Of a DNA stretch of 64,000 nt, positions 15,984 through 23,776 are shown piece by piece. The position numbers and the translations under genes were made by a program. The stretch's first letter is position 1, and each line of letters starts with the position of its first letter. The stretch is from Streptomyces guryensis. GTDB lineage: Bacteria; Actinomycetota; Actinomycetes; Streptomycetales; Streptomycetaceae. The notes below the pieces were generated by a model. The model was not told the origin of the DNA. It was given only the letters and a program-made list of their open reading frames with translations, and did not search any database. The stretch lies in the NCBI RefSeq assembly GCF_021261325.1, contig NZ_JAJSBI010000018.1:62001-126000 (forward strand). The letters are read 5' to 3'.

Positions 15984-17489
15984 ATGCCCCACCTCGGAAG
16001 TACGGTGCATCTGCGTGCCCTCGCGGCCGCCGCCCTGAGCACGCGGTCCGCGGCGGCGCCCCGCCGCACGGCACCGGCCGAACGCGTCGTGATCGTCTCC
16101 GCGAGCATCGGGGCGGGCCATGACGGCGCCGCGCACGAGCTGCACCGCCGGCTCCGGGCCGCCGGTGTCACCGTCGACCGCTACGACCTGCTCGATCTGC
16201 TGCCCGCCCGGATCGGCCGGGCCGTCCGCGACGGCTACCACCGCATGCTCGTCCGGGCGCCCTGGGTCTACCAGCGCGTCTACAACAGCACCGAGCGCGC
16301 CGGTGGCGGCGGCCCGCTGGCCCGCGCCCTGCTGCGCACCGCCGAGGACCGGATGCTGCGCGCCCTGCCCGCGGACACGGGCGCCGTCGTCTCCACCTAT
16401 CCCGGGGCCAGCCGGGTGCTGGGCAGGCTGCGGTTGGCCGGCCGCCTCGACGTGCCGGTGTTCACCTACCTCACCGACTTCTCGGTGCATCCGCTGTGGG
16501 TGGCCGACGGCGTGGACGTCCACCTCGCCGCCCACGCCGTGCCCGCCGCGCAGGCCCGTGCCCTCGGCGCGGGCGACGTCCGGGTGGGCGGGCCGGTCGT
16601 CGACCCGCGCTTCCGGCCCGCCCGAGCGGCCGAACGCGGCGCCGCCCGGGCGCGGTTCGGACTGCCCGCCACCGCCCCGCTCGCCCTGCTGGTCGCGGGG
16701 TCCTGGGGGGTCGGCCCGGTCCGGCAGGTGGCCCTGGAACTGCGGGACTGCGGAGCGGTCGTACCGGTCGTGGTCTGCGGCCGCAACGAGGCGCTGGCCC
16801 GGGAGCTGCGGGAGGACGGCATCGAGCACGCCTACGGCTGGGTCGACGACATGCCCGGCCTGATGCACGCCGCCGACGTCCTCGTCCAGAACGCCGGCGG
16901 ACTGACCTCGCTGGAGGCTTTCGCCGCCGGCCTGCCCGTCGCCAGCTACCGCTGCATACCGGGCCACGGACCGGCCAACGCGGCCGCGCTCGACGAGGCG
17001 GGCGTCGCCGCCTGGATCCAGGACGCGGCCGAACTCAAGGACGTCCTCTGCGACTTGATCGACGGCCCCCGCGGCCTGCTGCAACGCGAGGCGGGGCTCG
17101 CCCTGTTCGCCGCCGCCGGACGGGGACCCGCGGACGCGATAGCCCGCGCCTGCGGCGCCCGCGCCCCGCTCCCCGACCCGCTCGCCGTGGCGCCGTCCGC
17201 CGCACCCGGGGGCGGTGCCGGTCCGTCCGTGGCGCCTTCCGCCGTACGCGGGACCGGAGCCCATCCGGACACGGCACCCTCCGCCGTACTCGGGACCCGG
17301 ACCCGCCCGGCCCTACGACGGCTCGCCGCCACCGCGGCCGCAGCCTCCACCGTCTGGGTGTGCGCGGTCGGCACCGCGGTCGCCACGACGGACACCGGCA
17401 AGGGCGTCATGCACGCCATCGGCCGCAGCCTCGACCTGGACGACCGGCCGCACTCCGGCACCCGTCACCCGGAGGGCCACCGCTCGTGA
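15984..17489 (+). CDS. MGDG-synthase/MurG-like glycosyltransferase (GT28)
   Basis: A 501-residue protein of the diacylglycerol glycosyltransferase/MurG group. The N-terminal half carries VVIVSASIGAGHDGAAHEL, the glycolipid-synthase signature, and VVSTYPGASRVL. The C-terminal half carries GGPVVDPRFRP, the donor-site stretch VLVQNAGGLTSLEAFAAGLP and IPGHGPANAAALDEAGVA. After about residue 390 comes a low-complexity Pro/Ala/Gly linker and one hydrophobic helix (LRRLAATAAAASTVWVCAVG), suggesting a C-terminal membrane anchor. It probably moves a sugar from a nucleotide donor to a membrane lipid. GGAGG precedes ATG 15984 by about 10 nt, and the stop overlaps the next gene (GTGA). Confidence 0.8.
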   Translation: MPHLGSTVHLRALAAAALSTRSAAAPRRTAPAERVVIVSASIGAGHDGAAHELHRRLRAAGVTVDRYDLLDLLPARIGRAVRDGYHRMLVRAPWVYQRVYNSTERAGGGGPLARALLRTAEDRMLRALPADTGAVVSTYPGASRVLGRLRLAGRLDVPVFTYLTDFSVHPLWVADGVDVHLAAHAVPAAQARALGAGDVRVGGPVVDPRFRPARAAERGAARARFGLPATAPLALLVAGSWGVGPVRQVALELRDCGAVVPVVVCGRNEALARELREDGIEHAYGWVDDMPGLMHAADVLVQNAGGLTSLEAFAAGLPVASYRCIPGHGPANAAALDEAGVAAWIQDAAELKDVLCDLIDGPRGLLQREAGLALFAAAGRGPADAIARACGARAPLPDPLAVAPSAAPGGGAGPSVAPSAVRGTGAHPDTAPSAVLGTRTRPALRRLAATAAAASTVWVCAVGTAVATTDTGKGVMHAIGRSLDLDDRPHSGTRHPEGHRS

Positions 17490-18238
17490 GTGCCGCACGA
17501 CTGCTCCGTACGACCGCCCGGGTCGCCCTTCCCGTACTCGCCGCCGCGCACGCGGCCCCGGTGCTGTCCACCTTCGGTCCACTCCGCAACCGCGCCATGC
17601 CCCGCCTCGCCGGCCGGGGCCGCGCCGACCACGTCGCGCTGACCTTCGATGACGGGCCCGATCCGCTGTCGACCCCGTTCTTCCTGCGGGCCCTGGAGGA
17701 CCGGAAGGTCACCGCCACCTTCTTCCTCCTCGGCTGCCAGGCGCGCCGCTCGCCCGGCCTGGTCCGCGAGATCGCCGCCGCCGGGCACGAGATCGGCATC
17801 CACGGCTGGCTCCACCGCCCCCTGCTGCTGCGCGGCCCGCGCGCCACGTACGACGACTTCGCCCGCGCCCGCGACACGGTGGGCACCCTCACCGGCCGTA
17901 CCCCGGCACTGTTCCGGCCGCCCTACGGCGTGATGTCCACCGCCGCGCACCTCGCGGCCCGCCGCCTGAGCCTCACCCCGGTGCTGTGGACGGCCTGGGG
18001 CGAGGACTGGAGGGCCCGGGCCACCCCGGAGTCCGTCCACCGCACGGTCACCCGCGACCTGGACGGCGGCGGCACCGTCCTGCTGCACGACTCCGACTGC
18101 ACCTCCGCTCCGGGCGCCTGGCGCTCGGCCCTCGGCGCGCTGCCCCGGATCCTCGACACCTGCGAGGAGCGGGGCCTGGCGGTGGGGCCGCTGCGCGAGC
18201 ACGGGCGGTACGGCGGGGGAGTGGCGCCGGTGCTCTGA
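17486..18238 (+). CDS. Polysaccharide deacetylase (NodB/CE4 family)
   Basis: A 250-residue CE4 deacetylase. An N-terminal hydrophobic stretch suggests export or membrane anchoring. The catalytic motifs are present: HVALTFDDGPDPLSTP (Asp-Asp), HEIGIHGWLHRPLLL (a HxxxxH-like zinc site), FRPPYGVM and VLLHDSD. It starts at GTG 17486 inside the stop of the glycosyltransferase gene, with GGAGGG 9 nt upstream. The pair is therefore translationally coupled and probably under BlaI control. The likely substrate is an envelope glycan or an N-acetylated sugar on the glycolipid made by its partner; this is inference. Confidence 0.85.
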   Translation: MSAARLLRTTARVALPVLAAAHAAPVLSTFGPLRNRAMPRLAGRGRADHVALTFDDGPDPLSTPFFLRALEDRKVTATFFLLGCQARRSPGLVREIAAAGHEIGIHGWLHRPLLLRGPRATYDDFARARDTVGTLTGRTPALFRPPYGVMSTAAHLAARRLSLTPVLWTAWGEDWRARATPESVHRTVTRDLDGGGTVLLHDSDCTSAPGAWRSALGALPRILDTCEERGLAVGPLREHGRYGGGVAPVL

Positions 18239-18251
18239 CGACCGGACGTGG

Positions 18252-18284
18252 CACCGGCGATCCCGTACACGGGCGCCGCCGGTG
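18252..18284. terminator. Bidirectional terminator hairpin
   Basis: CACCGGCG (18252-18259) pairs with CGCCGGTG (18277-18284) around a 17-nt loop, between the convergent deacetylase and TetR genes. It reaches exactly to the TetR stop codon. Confidence 0.55.
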
Positions 18285-18857
18285 TCAGCGGACGGTGGTG
18301 CGCACCCCGTCCAGCGCGATCGCCAGCACGCGGTCCCGCTGGGCGTCGTCGTCGAAGGCCGTGGCCGTGATGCCGGCCACCATCCGCAGCAGGTCGACGA
18401 AGTCCATGTCCTTGCGGGCCTCTCCCGCCTCCTGGGCCCGCTCGAACAACGGGCCGCCGGCCGCGTACATCGACTCCCGGCAGGCCTGGAAGATCTCGGA
18501 CTCGTCGTTGAGGGCCTCGCGGACGGCCCGCTTGGTCACCATGTATCCCGTGAACCGGCGCAGCCAGGCCGTCAGCGCCTCCCAGGGCTCCAGTGCGGCG
18601 ACCTCCTGCGCAACCCCGACCAGTTCGTTGACGTCGCTCGCGTAGACGCTCTCGAACAGATCGCGGCGGGTCGGGAAATTGCGGTAGAGCGTGCCGATAC
18701 CCACGCCCGCGCGACGCGCGATGTCCTCCAGGGACGCCTCGGCGCCATGTTCCGCGAACGCCTCGCGGGCCGCGTCCAGCAGGGCGTCGTAATTGCGTGC
18801 GGCGTCCTTACGGTGCGGCCGCCGGGACGCCACGATCTCGCCGACGGGGAACGTCAC
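18285..18857 (-). CDS. TetR-family repressor of the adjacent MFS pump
   Basis: A 190-residue TetR protein. The N-terminal helix-turn-helix reads DAAREAFAEHGAEASLEDIA and RRAGVGIGTLYRNFPTRRDL, almost consensus for the group. The C-terminal ligand domain is of the SbtR type found with many streptomycete drug pumps. I start it at the minus-strand GTG (18855-18857), which has GGAGG 5 nt upstream. The frame stays open far beyond this start, but that part is antisense to the MFS gene. It is divergent from the MFS gene across inverted repeats. Confidence 0.88.
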   Translation of the reverse strand: MTFPVGEIVASRRPHRKDAARNYDALLDAAREAFAEHGAEASLEDIARRAGVGIGTLYRNFPTRRDLFESVYASDVNELVGVAQEVAALEPWEALTAWLRRFTGYMVTKRAVREALNDESEIFQACRESMYAAGGPLFERAQEAGEARKDMDFVDLLRMVAGITATAFDDDAQRDRVLAIALDGVRTTVR

Positions 18858-18892
18858 GGGTGCCTCCAGAGCTGGATCGATACGGAGGGATC

Positions 18893-18962
18893 CCTCCGGT
18901 ACTTGAACCGGAGGTGTGCCTCCGCTAGAGTGGAGGTACTCCTCCACTTTACCAGTGGAGGG
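18893..18962 (+). promoter_or_regulatory. MFS promoter embedded in inverted repeats
   Basis: TTGAAC (18903-18908) and TAGAGT (18926-18931) are 17 bp apart, a good sigma-70-type promoter. Over it lie CCTCCGGT/ACCGGAGG (18893-18914), GGAGG/CCTCC (18910-18923) and GTGGAGG/CCTCCAC (18930-18947). These are likely TetR operators: occupancy of any would cover the -35, spacer or -10 region. Confidence 0.6.
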
Positions 18963-19094
18963 TACGTCCACCACCTTTCCGCGACCGCTCACCGTGGCCG
19001 TCGGCGTGCCCGAGTCCGCCCACCGGCGCTCCGGGTCCGCACGACCGTGGCCCGAGAACCCCGGCCGCAACCCGCTCGTTCGGAGAGGCCCCTC

Positions 19095-20543
19095 ATGCCC
19101 CGCAAGTCCACCCGTCTCACCTTCGCGGTCCTCGCGACCGGCGCCGGTGTGTTCGCCATGCTGCAGTCGCTGATCGCGCCGGCCCTGCCGACCGTCCAGC
19201 ACGCGCTGCACACCTCCCAGTCCACCGCGACCTGGGTGATGACGGCCTATCTGCTGTCCGCCTCCGTCTTCACCCCGATCCTCGGCCGCGTCGGCGACCT
19301 GGTCGGCAAGAAGCGCACCCTGGTCGCCGTCCTGTTCGTCGTACTGCTCGGCTGTCTGCTCGCCGCACTCGCACCGAACATCGGCGTACTGATCGTCGCG
19401 AGGGTCGTGCAGGGCGTAGGCGGCGCGCTCTTCCCGCTCTCCTTCGGCATCATCCGCGACGAGTTCACCCCGTCCCAGGTCAGCGGCAGCATCAGCAACC
19501 TGTCCGCGGTGATCGCCGCGGGCGGCGGCGTCGGTATCGTCGCGGCCGGACCCATCGTGTCCGCGCTCGACTACCGCTGGCTGTTCTGGATCCCGGTCGC
19601 CGTCGTCGCGATCACCGTGCTCATCGCCCTGCGCTACGTGCCCGAGTCGCCCAACCGGGCTGAGGGCAAGGTCAGTTGGCTGGGCGCGGGCCTGCTCTCG
19701 GCCTGGCTGGTGGCCCTGCTGCTGCCGCTGAGCCAGGCGGGCAAGTGGGGCTGGGGCTCGGCGAAGGTGATCGGCCTGTTCGCCGCGGCCGTCGCCCTGT
19801 TCGCCCTGTGGCTGCTGTCCGAGGCCCGCTCCCGCACCCCGCTGATCGACCTGCGCGTCATGCGACTTCCCGCTGTATGGACCACCAACACCGCGGCCCT
19901 TCTCTTCGGTGCGGGCATGTACGCGCTGTGGTCCTTCCTGCCGGCCTTCGTCCAGACACCCGCCGCTGCGGGGTACGGCTTCGGCGCGAGCGTCACGGCC
20001 GCCGGGCTCCTGATGCTGCCGATGCTGGTGGCGATGTTCCTCTCGGGGCTCCTGAGTGGCCGTCTGGCACCCGTGGTCGGCGCGAAGGCGCTGCTGACCA
20101 CCGGTGCCGCACTCGGCGCCCTCGCCCTGGGCATTCTCGCCCTGTGGCACTCCGCGCAGTGGCAAGTCGCCCTGGTCTCGGGCGTGTTCGGCCTCGGCAT
20201 CGGACTGGCCTTCGCCTCCATGGCCAACCTGATCGTCGGCAGCGTCCCGGCCTCCCAGACCGGCGCCGCGACCGGCATGAACGCCAACATCCGCACCATC
20301 GGCGGCTCCGTCGGCGCCGCCGTCACCAGCGTCCTGGTCACCGGCCACCTCCAGCCCTCGGGCCTGCCGTACGCCTCCGGCTACACCCACGGCTTCGCCC
20401 TGCTGGCGGTGCTGTGCCTGGCCGCCGCACTGGCGGCCCTGCTGGTACCGACGGCCCGCACGGCCCGCCTCACCGACCCGGCCCGCACCGCCGGCCGTAC
20501 ACCCACCGAGCCGGAAGCGGTCGCGTCCGGCACCCGCAGCTGA
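19095..20543 (+). CDS. MFS drug exporter (DHA2-like)
   Basis: A 482-residue proton-driven exporter with about 14 hydrophobic helices. It has the motif A-like loop GRVGDLVGKKRTLV and the motif C-like region GGGVGIVAAGPIVSA. A late loop GAATGMNANIRTIGGSVGAA is typical of EmrB/QacA relatives. GGAGAGG lies just before ATG 19095. It is divergent from the TetR gene and transcribed from the promoter at 18903-18931. The export substrate is unknown. It is the last gene before the tRNA-Pro island. Confidence 0.88.
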   Translation: MPRKSTRLTFAVLATGAGVFAMLQSLIAPALPTVQHALHTSQSTATWVMTAYLLSASVFTPILGRVGDLVGKKRTLVAVLFVVLLGCLLAALAPNIGVLIVARVVQGVGGALFPLSFGIIRDEFTPSQVSGSISNLSAVIAAGGGVGIVAAGPIVSALDYRWLFWIPVAVVAITVLIALRYVPESPNRAEGKVSWLGAGLLSAWLVALLLPLSQAGKWGWGSAKVIGLFAAAVALFALWLLSEARSRTPLIDLRVMRLPAVWTTNTAALLFGAGMYALWSFLPAFVQTPAAAGYGFGASVTAAGLLMLPMLVAMFLSGLLSGRLAPVVGAKALLTTGAALGALALGILALWHSAQWQVALVSGVFGLGIGLAFASMANLIVGSVPASQTGAATGMNANIRTIGGSVGAAVTSVLVTGHLQPSGLPYASGYTHGFALLAVLCLAAALAALLVPTARTARLTDPARTAGRTPTEPEAVASGTRS

Positions 20544-20654
20544 TGCCGGAGGCCGGCCCGGACAGCCGGGTCGGCCCCGGCCACGGCGAGAACACCGGTG
20601 TGGGTACGGTAAGGTTGACCTGCGCGATCACGCGGTTCACCGCGGGAGGCGCAC

Positions 20655-20728
<74 letters not shown>

Positions 20729-20774
20729 CTGGAGTTCTCTCCGTAGTCGCAGGTCAGGGCCTTGGATCACATCA

Positions 20775-20817
20775 TGTGAGACGAGGCCCTTGATCATTTC
20801 CGGGCTCTCGTCTCACA
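20775..20817. terminator. Terminator hairpin after tRNA-Pro
   Basis: TGTGAGACGAG (20775-20785) pairs perfectly with CTCGTCTCACA (20807-20817) across a 21-nt loop. It lies between the tRNA (+) and the SpoIIE gene (-) and may serve both. Confidence 0.55.
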
Positions 20818-20840
20818 ATTTCTCGCTGTTTGAAAACGGG

Positions 20841-22079
20841 TCACAAGCGAACGACGACGAGGGCGATGTCGTCCCGGCTACCGCCGGTCACGCCGAGGTT
20901 GGCCAGTAGTCCGTCGGCGAGCTCTTCCACCGCGAGAGTGCCGTGTTGGGCGAGCACGTCGGTCAGCCGGGCAAGGCTGGCGTCGATGTCTTCCCCGCGG
21001 CGTTCGACGAGCCCGTCGGTGTAGAGCACGAGCGTGTCCCCCCGGCTATAGGACAGGCCGGCCTGGGGGCGCGGAACATGATCCGGTCGGGCGCCCAGCG
21101 GCGGGTCGGTTGCCTGGTCCAGCATCTGCCAACTGCCGTCTGGATGAAGTAGTACCGGTGGTGGATGGCCGGCGTTGCTGTAAATGATCAGTCGGCTGCG
21201 GGGGTCGATGAGCACCTTGATCACGGTGGTGGCCAGCGCGCCGTCGACCGACCGGGCGTACAGGCCCAGTACCTCCAGGGCTTGTGCGGGGCTGGGAACG
21301 GCACGGATGGCTGCGCTCAGAGCGCTGCGGAGCATACCCATGACGGCAGCGGCCTCAAGGCCGTGGCCGACGACGTCCCCGACGGCGATGGCGTAGCGGT
21401 CGGGCGGCAGGTCGACCACGTCGTACCAGTCGCCGCACACGTTGAGCGATCCAAGAGCCGGCAGGTAACGGACAGCGATATCCCGGTCGTGCCTGGCCAG
21501 GTCGGGCGAGCGGAGCATGACCTCCTGCAGCGTAATGGCGACTTCACGTTCGCGGGCGTGCGCCTGGCGCAGCTGCTCGTTCAGCTGTTCCAGATCGTGC
21601 GACCGGGCGTATACCAGAGCCGCGGTCCCTGTTGCCTGCGTGCTCAGCGGTGGGGTGAGCTGACGGATGGCGGGGGAATGCATGAACTCCGTGACGTCGT
21701 CGGCTCGCGAGATGATCCACTTCACCGTGCCGTCCGACTCCAGGACGGGACTGGACGTCCCGCACCACCATCGCTCCTGGAGTTCACCTGGGCGGTCGGC
21801 GACAGGAATGTCGAATCGCTTCGGTGCCACCACATCAGGTTCGCGGGAATCGAGCACGCGCTGGAGTGAGGCTGCGAAGTCACGCGCCGCGTCCGGCGCG
21901 GCAGGAGTGTCCGGGAACGCCTCCAGGATGGGCTGTCCAACCAGTTCCTCGCGGGTCCTGCCGGTGACCTGGAGATAGGCCTGGTTGGCGTAGCGGATCA
22001 CCAGGTCGGCGTCCAGCACCAGGTATGGGTTCGGCGCGGCGTCGAACAGCTCCTGAAAGTCGATCTCTGTTGTCGTCAC
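20841..22079 (-). CDS. PAS-SpoIIE type PP2C phosphatase
   Basis: A 412-residue signalling phosphatase. A PAS domain covers about residues 5-130 (FDAAPNPYLVLDADLVIRYA, TGRTREELVGQPI). A helical linker of about 50 residues follows, then a SpoIIE/RsbU phosphatase domain (about 195-412). The metal-binding blocks are VCGDWYDVV, AVGDVVGHGLEAA, YTDGLVERRGED and SRDDIALVVV. Such proteins dephosphorylate anti-anti-sigma factors and so set stress sigma-factor activity; no partner anti-sigma gene is nearby. It is the first gene inside the tRNA-Pro element, transcribed toward the tRNA. Confidence 0.88.
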   Translation of the reverse strand: MTTTEIDFQELFDAAPNPYLVLDADLVIRYANQAYLQVTGRTREELVGQPILEAFPDTPAAPDAARDFAASLQRVLDSREPDVVAPKRFDIPVADRPGELQERWWCGTSSPVLESDGTVKWIISRADDVTEFMHSPAIRQLTPPLSTQATGTAALVYARSHDLEQLNEQLRQAHAREREVAITLQEVMLRSPDLARHDRDIAVRYLPALGSLNVCGDWYDVVDLPPDRYAIAVGDVVGHGLEAAAVMGMLRSALSAAIRAVPSPAQALEVLGLYARSVDGALATTVIKVLIDPRSRLIIYSNAGHPPPVLLHPDGSWQMLDQATDPPLGARPDHVPRPQAGLSYSRGDTLVLYTDGLVERRGEDIDASLARLTDVLAQHGTLAVEELADGLLANLGVTGGSRDDIALVVVRL

Positions 22080-22305
22080 GCGCGTGACCTGCCGATCTTT
22101 ACGAGCGCGACCGCTTTCACCTCCAACCTACGAGGTGTCCACCAGAAGCGCCCGGCGGACGGCGGCCGGTCCGACGAAACGCGAGCTGCTCACATCCTCA
22201 CCTCACCCCAGCAGGTCGCTGAGCTTCTCCGAGCCTGCCTTGAGGCTCTGTGGGGGTTATGGGATCGCCCATTGGGTCACCTGCCTACGGTGATCCCCCT
22301 GATGT

Positions 22306-22537
22306 GACGAATGAAGAGATCTTCGAAGCGACGCGATCTGGGCACATCAAGCACACACGTGATGCGCTGATCGCGTCGACAGCGCGGTTTGAGCAGTGCG
22401 CAGTGGTCACCAACGAGCATCGGTTGGCCAAACGATCACGAGAGCGTGGCATCGAAGTACTGACGAGTGCGGAGCTGCTGGCTGAGTCCGGCTTCACCCT
22501 GCCAGTTCCGAAACCATCTACACCAACGTGGGCTTGA
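22306..22537 (+). pseudogene. C-terminal remnant of a PIN-like domain protein
   Basis: The reading frame carries EEIFEATRSGHIKHTRDALIA, STARFEQCAVVTNEHRLAKR and GIEVLTSAELLAE. This matches the last third of PIN-like nucleases, where a conserved Asp (TRDALIA) precedes the strand AVVTNE. The N-terminal acidic residues and any clear start are missing. Base composition is lower in GC than the neighbours. Probably a decayed toxin or defence-type nuclease brought by the element. Confidence 0.45.
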
Positions 22538-22591
22538 TGCGCTTTGACGGACATCTGAGATCAGGGGCTCTGCCCCGGAAGGATGTCCATC

Positions 22592-22815
22592 ATGGAGAGC
22601 ATGGGGAAGAAGAAGCCTCGGCCTCGTCGTTCGTTCACGCCGGAGTTCAAGGCCGAGATCGTCGAGCTGTGCCGGCGCGGTGACCGCTCGGTGGGTCAGG
22701 TCGCCAAGGACTTCGACCTGACCGAGACCGCGGTGCGGCTGTGGGTCAGCCAGGCCGAGACCGACGCGGGCGAGCGCGACGGGCTGACCAGCAGCGAGCG
22801 CGAGGAGCTGGCTGC
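22592..22815 (+). pseudogene. IS3-family transposase OrfA remnant
   Basis: Reads RRSFTPEFKAEIVELCRRGD then VGQVAKDFDLTETAVRLWVS, the helix-turn-helix of IS3-type OrfA proteins. Family-like sequence stops after TSSEREELA near 22812, where minus-strand integrase sequence begins. The leucine zipper and OrfB are absent. ATG 22592 has GGAAGG 9 nt upstream. A copy of GGACATC and its complement GATGTCC flank the start region. Confidence 0.7.
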
Positions 22816-23690
22816 GAGGTGCGCGGAGAGCGCCGCCCCGGCGGTCGTGATCTTGTGTACGTCGGGGTGCAGGTTAGCGCTGGAGTGGTGGTCAGGGAGC
22901 GGTGGTCGGCGATCCTGCGCAGGACGTGTACCTGCACGCCCGTGTCGGCGGAGCAGGTCAGTCCGGTGTGGCGGAGGTCGTGGCGGCGCGGGTGCTCGTA
23001 GCCGAGTTTGGTGACCACGTCGTCCCAGTGTGTGGCGTCGCGCAGGACGGCGGTGGAGATGCGTCCGCCGCGCGGGCCGGTGAACAGGCGGGCATCGGGA
23101 TTCGGGCCGGCGGACAGGACACGCTGAGCGACGAGGGGGCGGATCTCCTCGACGATGGGAACCTTGCGGGCCCCGCTTGCCCTTGGTGCCCTTGTCGGTC
23201 GGGCCGCCGGGCGCGGGTGTGGTCTGGCGCCGCACGGTCCAGATCCACTGGGTGGTGTCGATGTCCCCGACGCGGCAGCCTGAGACCTCGCCGATGCGTG
23301 CGGCGGTGCACGGGGCCAAGACGACCACGTCTGCCCAGCCGCGGTACTGGTCGTGGGAGGCGGCCACGAGCGCGTCGGCCGGCTCGACGGGGGTCTCCCA
23401 GTCGGGCAGGGCCAGCGCCCGTGGGTCGTGGAGTTCGTCCTCGGCCTGCTTGTAGAGCTTCTGCGAGCCGGTCACCCGGGCGGGGTTGACCTTGATGATG
23501 CCGTCGCGGACTGCCTGCTCCATGACGCGGACCAGGACGGCGGTGGTGTTCTTCACCGTGGAGCGGCTGTGCTCGTCGGCGATCCAGTTCTGCACGGTGC
23601 GGACGACGACACCATTGGTGATCATCCGCACCGCGAGGTGGCCCAGGGCGGGGACGCCACGCATCCGCCGCCCCTACAGGCAGGGGTCCA
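22815..23690 (-). pseudogene. Tyrosine recombinase (integrase), frameshifted
   Basis: The minus strand encodes about 290 residues of a phage-type integrase. The SAM-like part reads TVQNWIADEHSRSTVKNTTA; the catalytic domain begins ADVVVLAPCTAARIGEVSGC (first Arg). The frame then shifts near 23175 and continues as LGYEHPRRHDLRHTGLTCSA (the HxxR box) and VLRRIADHRSL. It shifts again at 22870-22880, inside the codons for QRYLHPD, which hold the nucleophilic tyrosine. Each break is a single extra base in a short run. The N-terminal arm-binding domain is also missing. Inactive as read; its position near attL is normal for an element integrase. Confidence 0.8.
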
Positions 23691-23776
23691 GCGTTTTCAA
23701 CTACTGACTCCCGTGCCCGACCTCGATGCCCGCGGCGCCGCGACCGGAACCGGGGACCGTGCTGCCGGGCTTTGGC

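Noticed and set aside
18858..20390. Minus-strand extension of the TetR frame over the MFS gene
   Set aside because: Only 18285-18857 has TetR character. The rest is antisense to the MFS transporter and low-complexity.
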